DNA of 24,881 nt, from assembly GCA_003427395.1 (NCBI GenBank), contig BFEA01000355.1, positions 1,694,263 through 1,719,143 on the forward strand, written 5' to 3'. This stretch comes from Chara braunii. Its lineage: Eukaryota > Streptophyta > Charophyceae > Charales > Characeae. The notes beneath the pieces are model-generated. The model did not search any database. It was not told the DNA's origin and worked only from the letters and a program-made list of their open reading frames with translations. Position numbers and translations under genes: made by a program. Shown piece after piece: positions 18,260 to 24,881 of this stretch. Position 1 is the stretch's first letter, and each line of letters opens with the position of its first letter.

Positions 18260-18605
18260 GTATTGCCCAACCCCTAGCCGGTGTGGGTTTTTGTTGTGGG
18301 CTCAGATGGTGCCCTAAGGAGGGGGGAAGGGTAGTGAACACCCATGTGGGGCTAGCTGTTCTATTATCAAAGGGTTGGGATACTTGCGAGTGAGATGGTA
18401 GGTTTTCATTTGGGGGGTGTTTTGGAGTCCCAACTGGCTTAGGTTGAGGAGCCTCGCTGGCATCCACCACCCGATTTGACTAAATGTGAGGTTTCCCTCT
18501 CCATCCTCTCTTGTCGATTAGGCCTTGTCTCCCCCTTTCCATTGGGGCTCCTTTTTTTGTTGTTGTCTTAAGAAAATATCCCGATGGTCGGGCCATTCTC
18601 CATTA
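18260..18605. other. Non-coding region
   Basis: No gene recognised. CCATTGGGGCTCC near 18540 is related to a string near 19303. Confidence 0.45.
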
Positions 18606-18675
18606 ACAGAGGCTCCACTCTATTGGTGGGGACCACCACCGGCCGAAAATCGGGCCCAGCGTCCCTTGATACAAA
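18606..18675 (+). repeat. Dispersed repeat, copy 2 (TATTGGTGGGGA family)
   Basis: Same order as 15140-15218: GGCTCCACTCTATTGGTGGGGA, AAATCGGGCCCAGCGTCCC, then TGATACA. Here the local hairpin uses different arms, GGTGG 18625-18629 with CCACC 18633-18637. Confidence 0.7.
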
Positions 18676-18845
18676 TTAACAATTTCAACATTGCAGTTGT
18701 GGTAGCAGGGACAAATCAAAACCAAATCTGTTAGCCTACACTTCTGTGCCATGGACTTCCTAGTAGGCTCTTCCTCTCTTCCAACCATGTCTCGAGGTCA
18801 GTGGTTGAGGACTCCCTTTTTACCTATCCCTTACGTCAGAACCCA

Positions 18846-18847
<2 letters not shown>

Positions 18848-18934
<87 letters not shown>

Positions 18935-18957
18935 CAAAAAAAAAAAAAAAAAAAAAA
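18848..18957. repeat. T87-C-A22 homopolymer foldback
   Basis: Eighty-seven T (18848-18934), one C (18935), then twenty-two A (18936-18957). The last 22 T and the 22 A can pair around the single C. The left flank is AGAACCCACC. It could be a real homopolymer foldback, back-to-back A-tails, or a sequencing or assembly chimera. Confidence 0.9.
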
Positions 18958-19052
18958 CAACACCTTTTTTAACTTCCCTTCCCATTGTCTCCTGGTCGCT
19001 TTACTGATGTACTACCCTCCTTGTTGCTCAATTCCGTTTGTCCTACTTCTGA

Positions 19053-19067
19053 TTTTTTTTTTTTTTT
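19053..19067 (-). repeat. Poly-T run (15)
   Basis: Fifteen T; same orientation as the other long runs in the window. Confidence 0.8.
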
Positions 19068-19120
19068 GGAAACATGGGCTGCGGGCTGGGGGGCGTGTCG
19101 GTAGGAGTGGACACCCCCTC

Positions 19121-19167
19121 CATCAACCCCGCTTTTGTTGATGGCTCCGTTCCATTGGTGGGGAGCT
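19121..19167 (+). repeat. Two adjacent hairpins including dispersed repeat copy 3
   Basis: CATCAAC 19121-19127 pairs with GTTGATG 19137-19143. It is followed at once by GCTCC 19144-19148 and GGAGC 19162-19166 enclosing the CATTGGTGG core of the dispersed family seen at 15140 and 18606. Confidence 0.65.
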
Positions 19168-19172
19168 GCACT

Positions 19173-19267
19173 TCTGAACATAGTTCCTGGTCCTTCCTTC
19201 TTCCCGCTGAGTTCCCCTTTCTGAACATAGTTCCCTGTTCCTTCCTCCTTCCCGCTGAGTTCCCCTT
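19173..19267 (+). repeat. 47 bp tandem duplication
   Basis: Two units start TCTGAACATAGTTCC and end CCCGCTGAGTTCCCCTT, with small indels between them. Confidence 0.85.
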
Positions 19268-19565
19268 CCTCCCCACTTTCTCTTTCCACACCGTTATAGT
19301 TCCATTGGGGCTCTGCTTCCTTTCCCTTCCAATCACTATAATTTTTCTCTTGCCGTGTTTAAGCCTAAAAGCGGCAAATACAAACTGATATTTCCACGAA
19401 ATGGGAAAAGGTTAAGAAAAGAATCAAATTTCCATCATCGCGTAAGGAAATTGAAATTGAACAGATCATAAAACAATCGTGTGGCCTGCCCGTTATTCCC
19501 GTCCCAGAAAGACATTGACTGGGCCCACATAGCCTACCTCACTAGTGGGGTGGTTGACAAGGTAA
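19268..19565. other. Non-coding region before the LINE ORFs
   Basis: Probably includes the LINE 5' untranslated region, but no boundary or target-site duplication could be set. CCTCACTAGTGGGG at about 19537 resembles the CCTCACTAGTAGGA of the 15831/16011 repeats. Confidence 0.4.
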
Positions 19566-19643
19566 TCCGCAGTAGCTTGTTTCAAAATTGGACCGGACGA
19601 GCCTGCTGCCGATGTGTCAAACAACCCCCAAAGAAATGAAAAG

Positions 19644-20510
19644 ATGGAGGAACTTGGACCGGTCCCACTTGCTGCCGTCATCCACCAACACCCACGGAGA
19701 GTCCCTCCGCCTCACCTCCTTGCAGTCATCCCCCCGTCCAACGCAACCTCTGCTGAACAGGGGAAGGATGAATGGCTGCCACTCCTCACCTCCCCGGGAC
19801 AGACAGCGCTCACTGAGAATCGCGATATGCAAATTGATATCCTCTCGTCCTCAAAAGGGGAGGACGGCGATCACACTTCGGACGAAGAACAGGAGTTGGA
19901 GAAGGAGGAGGACATGAGCAGGCTCACGGGCCCCGATGCAATACCGACACAGGTGAACCGACCGGAGGGTGGGCGACACACGAGAACCACCACCAGGGAA
20001 AAAATGAAAGATTGGCTGGAGAGACAGGAAAACTGGGACCTTGCAAATCTGAGAAGAACAACTCTGCCCATCCTGCTCTCCCAAGACCAGCCCACCCAAC
20101 GCCCGATTTTTTGTTTTTTTAAATCAGGGCAGCAGTATCTTAAGCTGCCTGCGGGGCTTTCTCTTCTAGGATGGAAAGGCAAATTGGATTGTCAGCAGGT
20201 GGCTTCCCACCTGCAACAGTTGTACGACACGTGCGCAGAAGACGTTCTCAAATGCCTCTTTTCCCCGGCAGGCCTCCCCTTTCCCCCACAGATTCATATC
20301 GTCATTTGGCACATACCACCCGCTCAGGTGACAGCCAATAAGTGTCTTCAAGACCAGACGGAATGGCTCAAGGAGGAAGAGCTGCAGCAGCTGCCGATAA
20401 CAAGGTTTAGAACCTGCCAGGTGTGGCTGGCATATCACATTAGACATATAATTGGAGTGATCCCCTCACACGGACTCATGTCTAGTGCGATGCAGGGGCA
20501 CTGCAACTAA
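19644..20510 (+). CDS. LINE ORF1-like protein
   Basis: A 288-residue ORF from the first ATG (19644); a GTG-initiated form would begin at 19614. No zinc knuckle or RRM was recognised, so assignment as ORF1 rests on its position 32 bases before ORF2 and its intact frame. Features: a proline-rich N-terminus, a very acidic patch at residues about 71-92 (DEEQELEKEED), then a basic TTTREKMKDWLER stretch likely to be helical, then a hydrophobic C-terminal half with the conserved look of a folded domain (residues about 155-275). In LINEs, ORF1 proteins bind the element RNA and form the particle with ORF2. Whether this one binds RNA cannot be told from the sequence. Confidence 0.65.
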   Translation: MEELGPVPLAAVIHQHPRRVPPPHLLAVIPPSNATSAEQGKDEWLPLLTSPGQTALTENRDMQIDILSSSKGEDGDHTSDEEQELEKEEDMSRLTGPDAIPTQVNRPEGGRHTRTTTREKMKDWLERQENWDLANLRRTTLPILLSQDQPTQRPIFCFFKSGQQYLKLPAGLSLLGWKGKLDCQQVASHLQQLYDTCAEDVLKCLFSPAGLPFPPQIHIVIWHIPPAQVTANKCLQDQTEWLKEEELQQLPITRFRTCQVWLAYHIRHIIGVIPSHGLMSSAMQGHCN

Positions 20511-20542
20511 CCTACTAATCAGGGAGGGGACAGGCTACGCAA

Positions 20543-23500
20543 ATGCAGTCCAAAATGTCCAACGACCCTCCTACCCCAATCGGCGTGCCTCCTAGTAATG
20601 TTGAGCACTCCAGGCCAGTGGCCCCTCTGGAGTCGCAAGTCCCGCCTAGACTAAGGAGGCCCCCTCAATGGGAAAAAACCCTGCTCAAAGCCGACTTGGA
20701 TATCCGCTCAATAAACGTGAACGGGTTAGTTGCAGCAACCAACCAAAAAAAAGCAGCAATCTGGAATATGATACGAACGTCCGATCCCCGTTACTGGCCC
20801 GATGCAGTCTGCGTACAGGAGACGCACCTCATGAACAAACCCCCCCATGCAGCAAAAGCGACGAACGTTTGGCCATACACCGCTTTCAATGCGTTCTCAT
20901 CCAGATCTCATTCGGCCGGTGTGGCAATCTGGCTGCCACCCACATCGAGACTAAAACCCCTGTCGGTGTTGGCGGATGAAGTCCACGGAAGGTGGGTGTA
21001 TCTTAAAGCTAGCAACGGGGATGAGGAAGTGGGCCTCGCTTGTGTATATGCCCCTAACATAGGAACAGAAAGAGCTGAGTTTTTCCTAGATCTTATTCAT
21101 AACATACCTGCTGACATCCCCCTCATCCTGGCAGGAGATTTTAACCTTGCACCGGACCCGAGTGTAGATAGAAGGAGCTCATCCACATCGGACAGCCAAC
21201 CACAATCCCAACCTCAGCTAGGGCTGGACGCCCTGGTCTTCAGTCAGATGATGGCTGAGTTCCGACTGGTGGACTCCTTCAGAAAGCTCCACCCGGCCAA
21301 GCAAAGTTTCACTTGTACAAGATCAAGGGGAGATGAAGGCCTGTCCAATTCCAGGATAGACCTCATTCTAATTTTCGAAGACCTCGTGGGTCCACTGGGG
21401 GTGACCAAGATCTTCCCTGTGTCCCCATGTCGTTCCTTTGACCACAGGATGATCGCCATAGGCCTGGTTTTCCACCCGGCCTTTGCAAGGGGGCCGAGCT
21501 TGTTCAAACTCAACACATCCCTGCTCAAATTGCCCTCCTTCCATGACTGTGTCAAAAAATATTGGGAGTACGAGGTTTCTAGAAAACCGGACTTCCAATC
21601 AACGGTGGACTGGTTCAATCAGGGGGTGGGACAGCTGAGAGAAAGGGTCAAGAAATTCTCCGTCAAAAGAGCCAAGGAAAGGAAATTGATCTCGGAATAC
21701 CTCCTCAACACCTTGCAATGGGACGACCAGCTCTCCACACACCCGCTTGACAACCAAACCTACGCTCAACTGCAACAAGCAAGAGACAGACTCCAAGAGT
21801 ACTTGGACGAGCAGGCGGAGGCATGGAGAGTCCAAGCAAAAATCAAGCGGGTGCACACCGACGGCACGATGGCCAAAACCTTATTTGCAAAAGTTAAAGC
21901 CAGAGGCAGACAAGCGACTATCAACTCCCTTGCCCAGCCCCTGGACAACGACCAGTCCCAGGCCACGAATCCATATGCGATCGTTGATTATGCCGCCAAA
22001 TATTACCGCAATCTATTCACCTCGAGAACGGCCCGGAGAGGAGAAGAGCAACTCCACAACGCCAGGCAGCAACTATTGGCCAATCTCCAAACCGAGCTCA
22101 CCCAAGCCCAAAAGGAATCAATGGATGCCCCTCTGTCCTCCTCTGAAATCTATACAGCCCTCCAACAGATGGAAGATGAGAAGACCCCGGGCCTGGATTC
22201 ATTCCCTAAAGAATTCTGGATAGCCACATGGCGCGTGCTGGGCGCCGACCTCATGGAATACACAAACGCTGTCCTTACAGAGGGCACATTCGGAGGGCTT
22301 CTCAACCAGGGAGTGACTACGCTGCTGTATAAAAAAGGGGCAAAACAGGAAATTAGGAATTATAGACCAATAACGCTGTTGCCGGTGCCTTACAAAATGG
22401 TGGCCAAAGCGTTGACAAACCGCATGCTGCCAAACATGACACACCTCATTCACCCGGATCAGTCCGGTTTCATCCCCGGGAGAAACATACAAGACAACAT
22501 ATTATTGGTGAATGAGACAGTGAATTACGCGCGCCAGAGAGGTAAGGAAGCGCTGGTCCTTTTCATTGACTTTGAGAAAGCATACGACCATGTTGACTGG
22601 ACATTCCTGGACCTATGCCTCCTCAAAATGAATTTCGGGCCAAACATCCGGAGATGGATTGACACCCTCCACCGTACAGCCACAACTAACATAATGGTAA
22701 ATGGTCACCTCTCTAACCCCTTTCCTCTCCAGCGATCGGTGAGGCAAGGCAACCCCATTGCCCCCTTGCTGTTCGTCATAGTCATGGAAGCACTTGCTGC
22801 CTCCATAAGGGCAAACCCAGAAATAGAAAAGATAGACGTACCTGAGATCCCCCACCACCTCATCCCCATGACCTCCATGTTCGCCGATGATCTCACGGTC
22901 CTCATAAAGGCTAACAGATCCTCAATAAATGCCCTCCTCAATACCATCCATATATTTTCAGTCGCCTCTCATATGGTGGTCAATTGGGGATCCAAGACAG
23001 AGGGGTGGTGGTTACACCCAGGGGGGGAGCCCCCACCGCTGGAGCCGGCCGTGTCATGGAAACAAAAAGAGGAGGCAATCAGGATACTGGGCGTCCATCT
23101 CACGGCACTGGGACCTCAGAGGGACCATGGAGCGACGCTGGTGGAGCAAGCCCTGGCATCCCTTGCGAGTTGGAAAGGACTGCACACCTCCATTGTGGGC
23201 AGGGCCCTGGCGATAAACACAGCAATCTTCTCGACCATTTGGTACAAGGCGGCATGCTGGCCGGTCCATCCTAAACACTTGCAAAAACTAAGAAGAGCGG
23301 CGGCAGCCTACATTTGGAAAAATGACCATGAAGATCAGAAATTCATATCCAGAGTCGCATGGAAATACATAGCCCAACCACGAGCACAAGGAGGGCTGGG
23401 GGTGTTGGACCCCGAGGACCAACTGAGAGCCCTCTCTTTCAAAGTCATTATCCGTTTCCTTTTGGGAAACGACATACAGTGGGCACCATACGCTCAAATT

Positions 23501-23668
23501 CAAATAGCTAACCTGGCACCCTCCTCCCCGGAAGATAACCCAGTGCACCCCTTGCAGTGGTTTACTAACCCCGCATGGAATGTGCCCAGCCCCTCCGTGA
23601 GAGAACTTGACGGTTCGCCACAAAATTGGGCCAGAATGGACACCGCAAACGATCCACTATGGCCATAA
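20543..23668 (+). CDS. LINE ORF2: endonuclease and reverse transcriptase
   Basis: A 1041-residue frame from the ATG at 20543. Residues about 50-310 are an exonuclease-endonuclease-phosphatase domain of the L1 type: INVNGL with Asn60, QETHL with Glu93, GDFN with Asp199 and Asn201, SRID with Asp273, FDHRM with Asp300 and His301. It nicks target DNA to prime reverse transcription. Residues about 560-830 are the reverse transcriptase: NYRPITLLPVPYK, QSGFIPGRNIQDN, LFIDFEKAYDHVDW with catalytic Asp676, SVRQGNPIAPLLF, and FADD with Asp782 and Asp783. All catalytic residues are present. The usual Cys in RQGCP is Asn here. The linker (about 310-555) is charged and helical, as in the family. The frame ends early at 23666-23668 because of a shift; the C-terminal part continues in another frame. 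Confidence 0.9.
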   Translation: MQSKMSNDPPTPIGVPPSNVEHSRPVAPLESQVPPRLRRPPQWEKTLLKADLDIRSINVNGLVAATNQKKAAIWNMIRTSDPRYWPDAVCVQETHLMNKPPHAAKATNVWPYTAFNAFSSRSHSAGVAIWLPPTSRLKPLSVLADEVHGRWVYLKASNGDEEVGLACVYAPNIGTERAEFFLDLIHNIPADIPLILAGDFNLAPDPSVDRRSSSTSDSQPQSQPQLGLDALVFSQMMAEFRLVDSFRKLHPAKQSFTCTRSRGDEGLSNSRIDLILIFEDLVGPLGVTKIFPVSPCRSFDHRMIAIGLVFHPAFARGPSLFKLNTSLLKLPSFHDCVKKYWEYEVSRKPDFQSTVDWFNQGVGQLRERVKKFSVKRAKERKLISEYLLNTLQWDDQLSTHPLDNQTYAQLQQARDRLQEYLDEQAEAWRVQAKIKRVHTDGTMAKTLFAKVKARGRQATINSLAQPLDNDQSQATNPYAIVDYAAKYYRNLFTSRTARRGEEQLHNARQQLLANLQTELTQAQKESMDAPLSSSEIYTALQQMEDEKTPGLDSFPKEFWIATWRVLGADLMEYTNAVLTEGTFGGLLNQGVTTLLYKKGAKQEIRNYRPITLLPVPYKMVAKALTNRMLPNMTHLIHPDQSGFIPGRNIQDNILLVNETVNYARQRGKEALVLFIDFEKAYDHVDWTFLDLCLLKMNFGPNIRRWIDTLHRTATTNIMVNGHLSNPFPLQRSVRQGNPIAPLLFVIVMEALAASIRANPEIEKIDVPEIPHHLIPMTSMFADDLTVLIKANRSSINALLNTIHIFSVASHMVVNWGSKTEGWWLHPGGEPPPLEPAVSWKQKEEAIRILGVHLTALGPQRDHGATLVEQALASLASWKGLHTSIVGRALAINTAIFSTIWYKAACWPVHPKHLQKLRRAAAAYIWKNDHEDQKFISRVAWKYIAQPRAQGGLGVLDPEDQLRALSFKVIIRFLLGNDIQWAPYAQIQIANLAPSSPEDNPVHPLQWFTNPAWNVPSPSVRELDGSPQNWARMDTANDPLWP

Positions 23669-24881
23669 ATGGTCAAACTTTGGAGAACAATGGGCCCTTC
23701 TCCCCTCCCCCCCGGCTCCTGTGGCACGAAATAAGAAGACAACCCCTCTTTGGAAACCTGGGTATCGTAGACGTCAACGGAATCCTGCTGCAACTCACAA
23801 CCGGTTCCCACTAGAGGTCGTGGGTGGCCAAAGGGATATTTACGGTGGGTGACTTATGGGACGACACGAGGCGCCAATGGAAAACTGAAGAACAACTAAA
23901 ACAATAGCTCAAACACGTGCAAAGGAAGACTGAGAAACTTGAGTTTGTTCAAGAGGCTATCCCCCTTGCCGGGCAAGCTGCATTAAAAAAAGGCCCGACG
24001 ATTGAGAAGCAAGACTAGGTAGTGCGCTACAACTCCCTCCACACCCGAAAAATGGTGTGGAAAGTGGTCGACAAGAGAGACAGCGATGTCTCCCTCGAAG
24101 CCTACCGTGTAATCGACCACCAAGCCAGATGTGCCAGACTGCTTAGAGTTGAGGAGGATGATACAACAGTCAGTTGGTCCGGCCTAGTGAGAATTAGAGT
24201 CATAGAGGGTACTGACCACACACACCACGCGTTTGAACTGGCCACCCCTATCTGCACTCTCTCTTTCGACCCAGCTGACTGGGAATGGCCACAGACAGGG
24301 GAACGAAAACCACAAAATCTGTGGCAATACACAGTCAAGCAGGGGTATCGCACACTGCACACAAAACACCCGGTAGNCCAAATGATCCAAAACAGATGGG
24401 AGAGAGACTCGGTACTCCACGNCATAGACTGGGGCCAATCCATGTGGGCGCCATACTCAGATATTATGCCCACATCGCATAGAGCCCTTCAATGGCAAAT
24501 CCTGTACCGCTGCNTTCCTACTCCGGACTGGATTGTGTCAAGGACACAGCTGGAGCAGAGAGGTTGTCTCTCTCCGATCTGTACATACTGTGGCAGATCC
24601 ACCCAACCCATGAGAGCCACATTGGAACACTGTCTTCTGGCCTGCCCGATGGCTGCCCAGATCTGGAGGTGGTGGGACGCAGCCTGGCATACCCTGACGG
24701 GCTTCCCCTACCCGTGGGACTTGCCACTGCTCCTTCTTGGAAAACATGCAGGCGCCCCCCCCCAATGGACCTCATATGAGTCCAATATGTTCCAAACAAC
24801 CAGGTTGGAACTCCTCATGGTTGTGTGGAGAGCACGTTGTGCATTCGAAAGACACACAAACGCATTTGGTTACATCCAGGC
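23669..24881 (+). pseudogene. LINE ORF2 C-terminal part with zinc finger, broken
   Basis: The coding signal continues in another frame (codons starting at 23821) up to the window end. The net shift lies between about 23650 and 23715; a C7 run at 23707-23713 is an obvious slippage point. Three in-frame stops follow, all TAG, at 23812-23814, 23905-23907 and 24016-24018. Near the end is the reverse-transcriptase zinc-binding region: C-x2-C (24580-24591), 12 residues, then H-x4-C (24628-24645), followed by the IWRWW segment usual for this family. It is thought to help bind element RNA. Single N bases at 24377, 24422 and 24514 fall inside codons. The element continues past the window. Confidence 0.85.

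Larger units (their letters stand above)
19566..24881 (+). mobile_element. L1-like LINE, 5' region to beyond the window end
   Basis: A forward-strand non-LTR retrotransposon with ORF1 (19644-20510) and ORF2 (20543 onward), separated by 32 bases. ORF2 has the order of plant L1-type elements: apurinic-type endonuclease, reverse transcriptase, C-terminal CCHC zinc finger. The 5' boundary is not defined: the ORF1 frame is open back to a TAA at 19563-19565, and a partial 65 bp duplication (TTGGACCGG at 19589 and 19654) lies at its start. The 3' end and A-tail lie outside the window. ORF1 and the catalytic part of ORF2 are open, so the insertion is fairly recent, but the C-terminal part is disabled. 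Confidence 0.85.

Noticed and set aside
18751-19007. Phe-rich frames
   Set aside because: Translation of the T87/A22 homopolymers.
20166-23811. Reverse-strand frames opposite the LINE ORFs
   Set aside because: Shadows of the LINE coding strand; none carries a domain.

Overview
The window reads as eukaryotic nuclear DNA built almost entirely from repeats and transposon remains; no host gene, rRNA or intact tRNA gene could be supported. The best anchors are a plant-type L1-like LINE (endonuclease, reverse transcriptase and a C-terminal CCHC zinc finger), a decayed Ty3/gypsy RNase H fragment, and a gag-like ORF with one CCHC zinc knuckle. Together these suggest a streptophyte genome, possibly a charophyte alga such as Chara. 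That assignment is inferred from the style of the proteins, not from a search.

Layout: 1-2095 is GC-rich and non-coding. 2316-6720 is AT-rich, is bracketed by two near-identical perfect stem-loops, and carries one gag-like ORF (3110-4168) with no pol. 6721-7440 is GC-rich again. 7640-7990 holds a degenerate duplication. 8549-8620 is a tRNA-like sequence with A and B boxes. 8851-10065 holds no gene and many isolated N bases. 10066-10950 is an array of about twelve small stem-loops. 11240-11820 is a tandem array with a 121-124 bp period. 13541-14003 is a broken Ty3/gypsy RNase H. 14079-14562 is a (TC)n / 370-N gap / (CA)n block. 14564-19400 is a patchwork of local duplications (50, 136, 160 and 180 bp), dispersed short repeats and long poly-T runs, including T87-C-A22. 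From about 19566 to the window end lies a forward-strand LINE with two ORFs. Its second ORF is intact through endonuclease and reverse transcriptase, but the C-terminal third has a frame shift and three in-frame TAG codons.

The most striking signal is the array at 10066-10950. Nearly all its stem-loops keep a loop of TAAGTT while both helices change sequence from copy to copy and remain paired (for example inner CTA/TAG, CTG/CAG, CCA/TGG, CTTA/TAAG; outer TCAGACCC/GGGTCTGA, GACCAAGG/CCTTGGTC, CTAAGCC/GGCTTAG). That is covariation visible inside a single locus. Short perfect hairpins with locus-specific arms also recur through the rest of the non-coding sequence, so a general process such as template-switch synthesis may be making or repairing them.

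The only genes with a clear joint role are the two LINE ORFs, expected to act together in target-primed reverse transcription. All functional statements rest on motif reading by eye.
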